A stretch of DNA of 64,000 nucleotides from positions 30,032,501-30,096,500 of the forward strand of contig CM027377.1 in the NCBI GenBank assembly GCA_015680905.1. Direction: 5' to 3'. The translations under genes were made by a program, and so were the position numbers. The notes beneath the pieces are model-generated. The model was not told where the DNA came from. It did not search any database and worked only from the letters and a program-made list of their open reading frames with translations. Positions 29,601 through 43,614 of the stretch are shown here, in pieces. Source of the DNA: Coptis chinensis. Taxonomy: Eukaryota; Streptophyta; Magnoliopsida; Ranunculales; Ranunculaceae. Within the stretch, counting starts at the first letter, position 1, and each line of letters opens with the position of its first letter.

Positions 29601-32600
29601 AGTATCCAACATGGATGTTTAAAGCCTTGCAGGATAGTAAAAGTGTTGGCCTCTCCACTCGTTAAAACTTAAAACTGGTTTTCAGTTGGATGCTTCTAAA
29701 TTTCAAGAAGGGAATTTTTAGGTCTTGATCCTACTAACATAAGGGTAATTAGGCTTTAGTCCTACTATTGTTGAAAATTAGACATTAGTCCTACTTCTGT
29801 CAGTTGACTGTGACTCAACACAGATGACCGTAGTCTTGATTTTTCATTATTTTCAACAGATATGAATGATAAACAACACAAAAGAAGCAAAGCAATTGAA
29901 ATGAGAAAACTTTGATTAAACTTTCCATTTCAACTTCAATATCAAAATCCGGAGCAATACTATTCTAATCAACTCTGCGAATATTTAATTGATTAAGAAA
30001 CGTGTAGGTAAGTATTAAAGCACAGAACCTTTCCATTAAGTAATCCCAGAGCCGCTCTTAAAAGATTCCTCCTGAGATATAAAATTTCTCGAAGATCACC
30101 CTAGACAGATTGTATAAAACAAAGAAAGTTAGTACAAATGATTGTCTTTCTTTTGAAGATGTACCTCACGTCCTCACATGGAACATTTAAAGACAACAAA
30201 AGCAACAAAAACCCGCAAAAGATCCTCAAAGAGTCAAAGATGTAATTAAATAAAGTAAACTGGCAGCGCTAAAATGGTGAATGGCAATAAACCATGCTAA
30301 CCTAAGCTTACGAAAAATAATTCTGGTAGGTCAAAGACATTCCATAGTGACCAAAAATGTTACGATCTAGTATAGATTGGTAGTGGTCCAGGCTTCCTGC
30401 AGAAACTCCACACATCTATATACCGATGAATGCTTTTGTACCACATAAATATTCCAGACTTGTAATAATTTCATCTTCCTAAACTCAACCCACATACCTG
30501 AGAACCTTTCCTTGTAAAATAGCACGAGAGAAAGTACAAAGCAGACCTGGAGAACGGTGACAAATTCAAATTTCGATACCAAAAAAATGACAAACAATAA
30601 CACTGGATACTAGCTTAATATTACCAAAGAAATTATGTGTCTGTGTTTTTTATTTATTAATATAAATCCTGACTTTACCGATCAATAAAAAATAAAATAA
30701 ATAAATAACTAAACAAAAAAAACACACACACTAAAAGCAACCAGAGCAATTAGACCAGCATACGTCCTCAAAGTACCATTATTTACAATTACTAAAGCTT
30801 CTGGAATGATCTGAACCAAGTATTCTAAAATTCGGCATGGGCGTTGCTCATGCGACTCGCCTAAGATTTGTAGTGAGTGACAATAATTTGAGTCAAACTC
30901 AGCAGAGAACAGAATCCTCTAACCGGTAACGGTAACAATAGCAATAATAACAATAATCAGTTTTTAGCCTTCGATCCCTGTAAATGATGTGATGTTGGGG
31001 TTTGCCTCTTCTTTAATGCAATATTAGGGCTTGGCCCCTTGACCACGAGTCAGACACGTGGACTGTTGGTCAAAACTTGGAAGGTTGGTCTCACCGTCTC
31101 AAGGTCTTAGATTTGAGTCCCACCTTCACCGGGGAATGAATTGATTTAAGGGATTTAGCCATTTGGGGAGTAAAAGTCCCAACTATCCCCACAAGAATAA
31201 AATCCCTAACCATTTAAACACCAAATAGCGCATAATAGAGAACCCATTCAAATCATTTCGCTATTTTTTGTTTTGCTTTTTTCCATAACTTATGTGCCTT
31301 TGGCTGATTGCAACAGTAGGTGGACATCGAAATTAGATTGCAACAGTAAGGGACATGATTTTGCCAAAATAGGAAACGGGTGAACTACAAACTCACCAGG
31401 GGAGCAAGAAGTAAAACGAACACCAATTAAATAAAGGGAAAACCAATAAATTATAAAGGATGAAAAAAGTGAAAACCCTCACCAATCAACCTAATAATCA
31501 CTTTAATTCTCAAAACAATAATCCCAAGTCGTTTGTCTAGCCAAGGTGTCACGGACACGCCCTAAAGCATGTGCTGAGAGGGTTCGTGCGGCATACATGA
31601 TCGTCCAGCTCAACCAATACAAGCCTGATGAGCATTGGTGCTCGAGTATTCTCACGGATAGTCAAGATTGTAGGTTACCCATTAACCTATAGTCGAATCC
31701 TTGGGTAAGCCCGAGAGGAGACTAAGCACACCTGTCTCATGTCTTGAGACTGGATAACCAATACTCCATCGGGATGAGGGATGTAATGGTGACACACGAC
31801 CGACCAACACGGAGTAACACAATGCGCTAGGACTAGGGGGGCCAGTGGATATCCAAATATTTGAATCCGATTTGAATTCGCATCCGAAAATTACGGATAT
31901 CAGATTCGGGGATAATTTTTTGCGTCCGAAATAGTTCGGATACTGCCATATCCGCATCCGATAATATCTAGGGGTGGCAATGGGTCGGGTTCGTGTCGTG
32001 TCATATTCAGATAACATGTTAGGAGAGCAAACCTAAACCCGACCCAATTACTAATTGTATCGAGTTTGTCACCCAAACCCAACCCACCTATATAACGGAT
32101 GACCCGCTAAGCTAGCAGGTCAATTTCGGATCGATTTCAAAAATAACATGTATGCAAAATATTTAGTATTTCACGATTGTATTTATCAAAAATATGTATT
32201 AATTCTCAAAAACCATCTATAATTCAATTACATATCAATAAAAATTGAATAACGAAACACATCTTTATCAAATGAATCAATATGACAGCTAATCTTTCTC
32301 CTTTTAGTTGTTTATTTTAGGTAGTTGGGATGATGAGATATTAAAAAATAAGGAAACTTATCTTAAAACAGGTTATACAGGTCACGGGTTACTCGGGTTA
32401 ACATATGTGTCCCTAACCCAACTTATTTGACGGGTTTGGCAGGTCAACCCTATGACCCAAAAACCTTTTTTCCCAACCCAAACCCGCTAATTTCATGTCG
32501 GATTTGTGTCGGGTTAGCACAAAACTGTCCGCCCCTAATAATGTCCAATCCGATCCAAAAAGCTAATATTTATTGTAAATTGCTAATTTATTCAATCTTT

Positions 32601-35600
32601 GTAATATAAAATATTATATAAAATCATAATAACAAAAAATTAATATTAAAATGACAAATTATGTATAAATATTTTTTTATAATGATAAAATAAATTAAAC
32701 AAAGCAAATAAATTTAAATTAATATTAATTTTCAGATTGGATATTATCAGATATCCGAATCTTCGGAATCGAAAATCCGATTCAGATACTATTTTTGATA
32801 TCCATCAGATTCAGATTTGGATACAGGCATATTCGTATCCGAACCTATCCGTTTACACCCCTAGCTAGGATGTAGTATTTGGAAACCTCACTTCCCAATG
32901 GACCCAAGTCCCAACTAAACTACATCCCTAGACCCGTCCTAGAGTAGTCGGGAATCCATGACGCACCCTTCAATGTCGTCATGAGCTAGCCTTGGTATCC
33001 CAGCAGAGAAGTTCCTTGCATAGTAGTGACCATGAGAAGAATGGGAACTCAATCCTCCCTATATATGTCTAAGTAAGATTTCTACTATAACCAAAAAGGG
33101 ACCATTGACCACATATCTGACTAAAGTTGACTAAACAGACTTTAGTCACTCTGTGACACAAGGGCCCTATTTATAAGAAAACATGGTTCCTACAACCAAA
33201 TAGGAAACAAACTACTCAGAATAATTAGCTACTAACACCAAGTCCTATGCAAAATAAAGATTACTAATCAATATAGAAAACCAAATTGGAAACAACTAAA
33301 ACCAAGTCCCAATACAACCTCATTTTGACAAAAGAATATTACTAAAGCCAGAGTTTGCTAAAAAATAGTAAAAACAAGATTTTACCATGATCCAGGATTT
33401 ACTATATGAATTAAAATTAAAACGGGGAAAATGTTCATGCTCATAAACTATCCTACGTTTTCAAATCATCCATATTATAAGATTTGGAGGGTTTATATGT
33501 AGAGTTGTGTCATTTGATTACACTTTTGGTTGAAAAGATCAACCATTAGATTTCAACCATCTTGATAGAGAAGATATTGACACACGTCCCTTTATCCCAA
33601 TAGGTTCAGGTAGAATAGTTTTTGTAAATCATGTGTGATGCACACAACTTTTAACATTAATGAAATACCAACAAATCATTCACAGTCAATGTGTTTGACT
33701 CACAACAACAGCCACAATGATAATAATTATAATAATAACATTAAATCATAAAGAAGGAACCACCTATGGTCAAGAATACCAATATTTACATTAAAATGGG
33801 GGTAAGGGCCGAGGAGAAGCTAATTTGAGAAAACTTAAAAGAAATGATCACGCGAAACTTCAAAGATACAATTCAAGAAATCAAAATAGCTACACGCCTA
33901 GAATCATAAGATAAAGAACCACCAACTAGAAGGGTAAATAAAGGGATTGGATCAAACAAGAGGAGGCTCCCCTTACACTGATGGCATGTGCATGAATAAT
34001 CGGAGCTCCCATATATCCTGAGGTACAATTGGAAGATTGACCAACTCCTGAAAAGATAAAAATTGTGATACTGGAGCAATGAGCATTTCAATTTTTTCAG
34101 TCTAGGGCCACTCCAAAAGTAAATCAAAGAGGGCAAGATAAATAATATAGACCGATAAATACTTACCTTTGAAATGATATTTGCAAGAAGCAACAATGCA
34201 GCATCTGCCTGTTACTCACCAAATACCACAACAAAATTTACAAAAAAAAACGCAAAACTAAGGGAACTTCAAGACCATACAAAGACACAAGAGAAATGTT
34301 CATGGATAACAAAATGCAAGTGGATGTCATTTGCAGGAATGTCATATAAGAAACAGGGTGTAGCAAAACACAACCAATGATGTACATAAAAAGATATTTT
34401 AGAACTCAGGGATAGTGGAAAATAGTTGAGTATCAAAAATCAAAATGCAGACAACAAAATGAACTAAGAAGCGTATATACTTCATAACAGTATTAAAATA
34501 TTACATAATGATTCCAGACAACAGCTCAAGTTTATATATTTGTTTTGCGGTCCCTTTTAATCTGAGCTAATTCTGCTCTATCATCATTTGTAGAAACATC
34601 AATTGCTTGATCCCAGAATGGGTGTGTGACATGCATCGACTGTTGTTTCGTAAGCAAAACTTCATATCTTATCATTCCCAGATTCGGAAAGCATACTTTT
34701 CCATCTATATTAACAGCACATAAATTGATATTGTCCACTATGTCCACACTACTCAAACTATCTCAAGTTCCAAGCAAAGTAAAACACCAATAAGGTCTAT
34801 AACCTAGTGCCAAAAGAAAAGAGTATATCAATTTGTGATTGAATCAGTCGTTAGAAAGGAATCAGCGCTAAGGCAATAGTGTGGGGGATGTGGTTGGAAT
34901 GTAATCGAAGATTGTTTTGAAAACAAGGAAAAATAAATGTACAAGAGTTTGGTGGATATTAAAGAACTATTGTATGGTTGGTCGAGTTAACGTCACCATC
35001 TTTAGGGAGTTGAGATTACTTGATTTTATTTGTGATTGGGACATTCTAGTTTTGTAAGCTTTTGTATTTGGGAATCATGTGGACTTGTAGTTAGCTATGG
35101 TTAGTATCTTGCTAGCGCTAGCAATCTTGTTTGTAACAATTTTATTAGGAAAGAATTATAACTTTACTGATCAAAGAAAAAAAGAAAAGAATCGGCTAAA
35201 ATACTGATGTAAGAAAACTTACAACTGCTGTCACGTTACTGAAAATGGGTAGTGCGTGAACTAAAGAGCTCCACACAGTTAGCCAACCACTACCAAGCTG
35301 TAAATAGTTTTCAAAAAAAAATATTAGATTAGTACATATTACACTATCACAAGAAAGAGCAAGAACTTCATGAAGAAAGAAGTAGGATCCATTTTCCAAT
35401 ATCCAAATTGAAAGCAACAACATTGCCAAAATGGAGAGTTATCGATCAAAGCGGCAATAACAAAAAGAGTCCAAATTTTTGGACATACAAGCAAAATCTG
35501 TCCACAGGACAGCAACAAGTGGTGGTCCACGTAAGCGACCTAAGCTACATCAGTTTTGAATTGGAAAAGAAAAGGAAATAAGGAATTCTTCTCCACGAGC

Positions 35601-38600
35601 AAAAGGAAAGTTGTTCAAGGGAAGTGACTCGGAGCTCCATCTCCATTCTTTACTTTGGTGGTCTCTCTCTGGTCTCTTCATATCGGTTTGTTTCCTCTCT
35701 TTCTTGGACCCTAACCTATATTGATCTCAAAACGTATTGTACAAAGTTCCTAGAGCATAACCGAGCAAAAAAAAGTACCTAGAGCATCATCCTCCACTAT
35801 TACATGTAGCTTACTATCTAATGGAGGAATACTATATAGTGTCACACACACACTGATTACAAGCTTTTGCTGTACTATAGCAGCCCCATTACAATCTACG
35901 ATAATATGCATCACTTCTATTACCTTGGACCAAGACATATAAGGCCTAATAGAAGTTAATAGATCTCTCCATGCTGTGCTCCAGCATTTACCATCAGTCT
36001 GTAATGAAATTTTTAACTAGAATCTCTTTAAGATCCATTACAACTTCAAATTAGTTCAGAAGTAATTAGAACTGGGTACCAAAAGCTTTAATTCCGTATC
36101 AGAATTCTGAGAAGGATGCAATAGTTTGATTGAAAATGTACATTGTTGCACTTCGCAAACATGAGATCCTCCGAAGTTGGACAAGTAAATCGCTTTATAA
36201 CAATATCAAGAATAAGAGCTGAAAGTTGGAGCTCATTTGTATTGTTAATTTGAATTTTCCACCAACCCAATCACAATCAGATTCAAATTAGTGTGCAATC
36301 CATTGCTTCCATATTATCGGTATTTGGTAATTGATTCAAGATCTGTTCTCGAATTTGTTTTGTAGACATGACCATCATTTTTTTATTGAATTATCATCTG
36401 GTCATGTGTATTACCAATGCTTGGCCTAATCTTGTACTCTTTACTTTTTTCCCCATTTTGCCAGATAATCCAAGCAATTGAAAAAGGCCTCAAACTGGTG
36501 GAGTAGAAGAACAGTTGTGATATGAAACCTTCGCCAGCGAAAAAAACGGTCAACATCATTAGATCCTCGCCAGAGAGATAGCACAACCGGATCTAGACCT
36601 GATCGGTGGTCAAAGAAGAATAGAAGATGATGGGGATCTGTTCTTTAATTTAGTTAGCTTTTTTTCCTTATAAAAAGAATAAAAACAATTAAAATGACAG
36701 AATGACATGTACAAGTTTCTGATGTGAACCAATCATCTTTGATCTTTCATATCTACCACTTTTATTATCATATATATATATGCCATAATCAGGGGGGGAA
36801 CTCTATTCCAATAGAAGAATACCTCATTCATACCGACAGATAAGCACTGTGATGCCTCCACTCCTAGACCTGGAAGCAGTTGTATGGTAGATAACTCATC
36901 TAGGCTCCTTCAAAATCCATTGCAAAAGCTATAAATTTCAAATAAAAGAATGACGCAGAGAGAAGAAGAGAAATTGCATTTGAACGGATAAAACTAATAA
37001 ATATATAATATGCAGAATAAGGCAGATCCTAAAAATTACTAACACATAAAAACACTTATTTATAAGTGAAGAAAAATTAGGTCAATGGAGAAAACAAATA
37101 GAAGTACATCCAAGCAAGGGGATCCTTAGGCATCAGCATTGAACTAAGATATCCCAAATAGGTTAATTAGCCTTAGCCCACTCATCCTGAGGATGTAAAA
37201 GCAAGTTTACAAAACAAAACAAATAATTGTAACTAGAAAAAAAAAGATTTAATTACTATGAATCAAGGGTGATCCTTTTCACACAAACAATAGCACGCCC
37301 ATAACTAACTTCAGTTAAAGGCATAACCCAATAACCACCTTGTTTCTGTATTGTCTCCCAAACTATCTTGGGGTAAGCCTAATAATTGTTTTTTTTTTTA
37401 GGGGTACTTTTGTTTCAGTGAAGAGGCTTTATTCATCAATATACATTCATACATGTATTTCTTTTTATCAACAATACACATACATATAAGGAAATATGTA
37501 AGAGACATGCAATACAGATAAAAGGGAAAGAGACAGCGCCTTGGTAATGTATGAACATTGTAGGAGCTATAACTAAGCTAGTTGCTCTCTTACTTGATGT
37601 TAAATTTTGTCATGTATATAGGGTAAATAGGAGTGCGGATTACTTAGCTAGTCTGTCTTCTTCCAGTAATGATCAATATGTATGTAACTACCCACCTCTT
37701 GATGCTACACTAGATGAGCTTGTAGCTACTAATGTCGGAGGAAAGGTTTTCATCAGATTTTAATACAGGTCCAAGGGTATGCCTAACCCTATTATCTGTT
37801 TAAAAAAAAAAGATAAAAGGGAACCATACTGTACCCTCTTCCCATTTGAGTACATGTTTCCTTAACAAAATCTCTAATTCACTAGTTTCATTTTAAAAAA
37901 TCACAAAAATGTTTCACCCATAATCTCTGGGTGGGGGGAGGGGAAGAGGAAGAAACATACCGCAAGACCCATAGTAAGCCATCATAAGTACGCATTGCAT
38001 TTCCTTCAAACGCTTACAATCCTGCATAGCAAACCAATTGAAAAGAACATTTAACAATAAAATGAAGAAAAGATAGATAATCTGCAAATCAGTCTTCAAG
38101 CATCAATAAAGAAAAAATTTAAAGTGGATTAAAAAGTAACTAAAAGCTCAGATCTGACCAAATGCAAAACAAAATGAAGTATGCAAACTGAAGTTTGTAA
38201 TTTTCTTTCCTGATATAGTATTTATCTGAATTATGGACAAATATGAGTTGCATCCTAATCTGACACCAGCCGACTCTGATCAATTCACGATTCTTCGCCA
38301 AAAGGGGCGTACCCATGCAACACAGCCTATTGCTGATGGAACTCCCCATCTTTTTAAGGTTTTCGGTTGTAAGAGCTCTATTTGACGTCCATTAAAACAA
38401 AAACAAACATACATTTGAAGAACCTCCCTCCTCCAAACTTCCACTCCAATATTCAACTCCCTCACCCTTTTGTCCTCCAATATCTCAAAGTAAAACCAGC
38501 ATTGTATCATTTTTACCTGTATCTAATATGTGCGTCAAAACTGCCCACACTCGGATATCCCAATCTTTAAAGAGAAGGTAGTAATCCAGATCCCAGGATA

Positions 38601-41600
38601 GCATCTCATCCTCCAAAGTAGAGGATTCCTTGATAGTGCATCATCTTTGGGAAATTGTTGTAGATGGACTCATACTCCTCTTCCTCAACACGTTCTAGAT
38701 GGGCTTATACACACTTTTGAGGCTTCGTTCTCCAAGCCATATATCCTCCCAAAACATTATTTTTCACCTATCTCTATTATTCATCTTGTTTCATAAGTTA
38801 TTATCTCATTTGTAATTGGTTTCTTCTTTCAAGGCACATCACATTCTTCTTGTAGCTACTTCAACTCAATCTTCTCCTATTCTGATCTTATGATACTCAT
38901 CTTCTTCATTTTATATCACTCCTTGTTTTGAGACAAGAAGCAAACAGATAAGAGAAATGGGAGAGAAGGGGACAAAAAAAATAGCGTAAAAAAGAATTAT
39001 CAAGTGGTGCAAATAATATTAGATTAAGATCGTACACATAGTAGTTCTTAATTTCCAAAAGATTCGATCCTATTTAGTAGATAACCTTCAAAAAGATCAA
39101 CTGAACTGAATGGACTAAACCACATACTATAACTTATATATATCTCAACACTCCCCCTCAAGCCAAAAATATACAGACTATATATTTCAAGCTTGCAATT
39201 ACAATGCCAACCCCAACAAAGTACTTTGTTAAGACTCCCCCTTACACAAATACAAAGACAATAGATAGATAATGTCTCCATCTCCACACCCCTACCGCAA
39301 GCACACCCATGAACGAGCACATGGTAAAAATAACAATAATGGCTCCACTCGGAAGCTCCAAAAACCAAAGGCTCCGGGCACATAGGCCTCGGAAGCGCCA
39401 CCAACAAATGTTCCTCAACTAGAGGTAGCTGAAGAATGGGGTGCAACAAACAATAGAAGAGCTTGACCACTAAGAACAAAGGCTGAGTTGGATCCAAAAC
39501 CAATCATAGCATCAAAGGTGATGTATCCAAGCAAATCATGAACAACTTGAGGAGATGCAACCAAACCAAGCCAACTTCAAGCATCAAATAACAACCACAA
39601 CGAACCACGAACTCTAGCACCCAACAACACACACATAGCCTCGGGCAAACAATAGGCCACTAGTATCATGTACTAGGGAAAATACAACAAGGGCGATAGC
39701 ATTACTTTGGTGGAAAAATGGTCCTCAATTTGATGAAGCACAAATGGTGCATAGAGAACATTGTGGAGATGAGGCTTGATCAAAAGATATAAGACATGGT
39801 GGTAGCACCAACTCACTGAAGAACAAATAAATCATGAGTACACAATCACTTCAACTCAATGACGTACACCAAAAAAATAAATTAGATGCCAAAGATGGGG
39901 GAGTATCAATAATCAACAAACTGACACACACAATCCAATAGCACACAAAGATTCCAACAAATTTCTTTTGAATACCAAGGCTACATATACACCTCCAATA
40001 CACTAAAACTCGCATGCTGTAAATTGAAATGATGTTGATTACCCATACCACATCAACTTTGCAAAAGAAGTCCACGACCTGGACCACAAGACAAAGCTAA
40101 ACTAGGTACACATTAACCAAATTTAGCATAAACCCAGAAGTCGGACATGTGCATCAATAACAACCGAGCCAAAAATCAATTACCCCTCATTCAATAATCC
40201 AAATATCAAGTAGAAACGGGTCGAATAGCAACACTGAACCATTATCAAAAAGCATCACGTTGTAATCTACCAAGGCAAGGCTGCGAAAACCATTTGTCGT
40301 TCCCCTTCTATGTTGTGTTTCCTCTTAACACCATATGTGCGTTCAAGGTCAGCAAACAAGATCACCCAAACATAACATAGAATGACAAACATTGAATATA
40401 CCCTATCAGCTTTGACGTGCTTGAGATCGAGTGAAACACTACAGCACATTAAACAGATTCCAGCACACATTCAAACACCAAAAGAACTAGTGAGAGCTCC
40501 CTTCGAACTAGTGACCACAAACACAAGGCACATGTTCACCAAGTAGCACATGTTCAAACGCCAAAAGATCTAAAGAGCTTCTTTCGAACACCAAGAAGGC
40601 ATAAAAGATGACAATTTAAACTTCATCCAGCCACAAAATCAAACGCCTACTAGATACTAGAAATAGAACCAAAACAAACTCATACTGAAAGAAGAGGCCA
40701 CAAACAGTCCCACCAAAATCTAGAACAAAAAAACCATTAATATCACCAGTAAAAAATAGTCATTTTTTTTACTGAAACTCCGACCACTCTCCAGTCACCC
40801 AAAACATTACCACCAATGAGATGAGATAATAATAAAAAAAAAAAAAACCTAACAAACTGACCTGAAAAAAGAAAATTTCTGTAGCCGGAATCCAGCCAAC
40901 AACCAGTCGCCAGGATCCATCCACTGGTGACCAAAAAACGTAAAACCCTAGGTCTGAACTCTAAAACTTCGATACCGCGTAGAATTCTATAAAGCGAAAA
41001 TATTATTATTCTTAGATGCCCATTACATAGGGACTCACTCTCCTTAAATAAAGAGTGAACACATACTTAGACTACCACCTATTCAATGTGGGACTAAACC
41101 ACATACTAGAACTTATATATATCTCAACAAAATCCATTGTGAAGGAGTTCTCATATAAGAGAGAGAACGGACCCATTCCACAAGACTAAAATTGTTTTTG
41201 AGGTTTAACTTTATTGATTGCAACCCTTGCCCTACCTACTAAGACCAAGCCTAACAAATCCTCCTTATATATTCAGCATTTGGAAGCCCAACGCTCCTCA
41301 CCCAACCAAAATGACCTAACACTATATGACAACAATATACAAAAAAAAAAACAAAATATAATATAAAAATAAGAAAAATAAATAAAAATAAAGAAGTAAT
41401 AATGTGTGCAAACGAAACTTGAACAAAGGTTCGGGGCACAAATCTTACAAATGGAGATTTTAAAATCCATAACCCTATTTCTGAACATGCAGATTTGGGA
41501 GGAGCTCGATAGTGATTTCATGAATCATAAACATCCCTTTGTGCAACACAATAAATCTAGTCTATCAAAAATGAAAAAGAGTGTTATTGTGTGCCAAAAC

Positions 41601-43541
41601 ATAGTTTGTACTCATAAACTTTGGAGCATCCAACTTAAAACAATTGCCTACGAGCAGAGCAGCACCAGCCCCAAGAACTATATACTATTATGCACGGCCT
41701 TCAATGTCCCATGTGGGACTATATAAAACATCTCAATATGCCTCACATGTAGCGTTACTTAGGCCTAACATGTGGACAAACATACTTAGGTGACATGGAG
41801 TAATTAGGCCAAATACAACAGCCTGCTCTGGTAGTCTGGTACCATCTTAAACTTTAGAGCGTCCAACTCAAAACCAATTTCTACAAGTAAAGCATCTAAG
41901 GGAGGCCGGGAGTTATTTACTATTGTGTAAGGCTTTCAATGTCCTAGAAGGGATTTTTTTTACTTTGCTTGACCAAGTAATGGGAATTTCAGATGCTCCA
42001 CTAAGTCTTAAGGAAAAATGTGGGAGCCACACAACTAATTAGGCTGATTTTTTGTGCATATTATCTCCCCACCATGGAGATCATCTTCATGAAAAATCAG
42101 CTCATTTGAAAATGTTCAACCTTATCAATAGAGTTGGAAAATGTAAAACATTGGAACTCAAAGACAACTTTTGGCGCGGTTAGAAATGTCTAAATGAGAT
42201 GATTTGTGGTTAGAATGAAATCCACTAAGAGTAAAACATACCCACACAAAAGGTCAGGCACCAATTCGTCTTCAAGCCCACCTTGTTTCAAAGGACTTGG
42301 TGGAGTATCTCAAATTCCCATTAGAATGATGATCACGTCAGATGAAGATCGTGGACTCCAAAAATCATATCGTTGGTAAATCTCTAACCTTGTTAAAAGG
42401 ATTGAGAGTTATTCTCCAAATAACGGATGGCCCAAATATTTAGCAACTTGAATAAATATCCTCCTGTGAATATGATAAGTTCAAAAGTGTCACAAAGACT
42501 TAACTTTCGGCATGATAGTCTCTATGACATCAAATCAACGGCAGCATAAATATAGAAACGGGAGGACAGTGACTTATGGAAGAAGGAAAAGATGAAGAGG
42601 TATAAATATAAGTATCTTAAGACAATCTAACTGTCTAACAGAAAGTCGCCATGTTTCCTAATCTAAAAAGGAATTAATTATTCAAGTAAACAAGTTCCAT
42701 TTCCTTAAACTATTTTATAGCAACTGGTCCTATCTTTTTTTTTTTTGGAATAAGGCCAATATTTTTCAGAAAACTGAAAGCCGGTTATTATTAAAGACAC
42801 TTCACTTTATAATTAATCAAAATAAACTTATAAATAGAAAAGGACTGGAAATACCTTTCAAAGCTTTCACATATTCCTCCAAACCAGTAGACCAGAAGCT
42901 CCTTGCAGATGCGGGAATGGTAGTTGCGGACAAGAAAACAAAAGGCGCTATTCCTATAGCACATAGTCAAAATGATATCATTGGCTTGTGCAGGAAAAGA
43001 AACAAAAATGTGAGAGTAAGAAGGCATAGATCAAAATAAGGCACTATTCCTATAGCACATACTAAAATGATACCATTCTCTTTTGCCAGAACAAGGAAAA
43101 TGGTTTGATTTACAATAGCTGTGAGGTAAAGAATGTGTGTAGACGTAACAGTAGATGTGTCTCACTGACTTATCAAGTTATCAGCAAAACTATAAACCAA
43201 AATTCATCTACTCTAGATTTCCTCATTTGCTTGTCTTTTGTTGGGCTTTGTAAGTGAGCAGTGGTTCACGTGGCAAACAATCTACTATTGATTTTTCTGT
43301 TCACAAAATTGCTAATGGATTCTACTTCAAAAATGTAACAAGTCGCTTGATAATCCAGTGCTAGAGGTGTTTATTTACCCATTTATCAGAGTTGTTCAGT
43401 TATCTATCCCTGCTAAGGGAATTTTCAGTGTCTATCACCCAACCATCAGACTATGGGACTCAATGTTTCTAAGGAATCACATTAGCATTTTGACATCTAA
43501 ATTTAACTTCCATAATTCAAAAAGATGACAGGCACAACCAT

Positions 43542-43614
<73 letters not shown>

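Noticed and set aside
31030-31200. Possible second SINE
   Set aside because: GATTTGAGTCCC resembles a B box, but no clear A box, poly(A) tail or duplication was found.
39048-39503. 151-residue minus-strand open frame
   Set aside because: It runs from flank across a truncated LTR into the interior of a non-coding element; no gag or pol motif.
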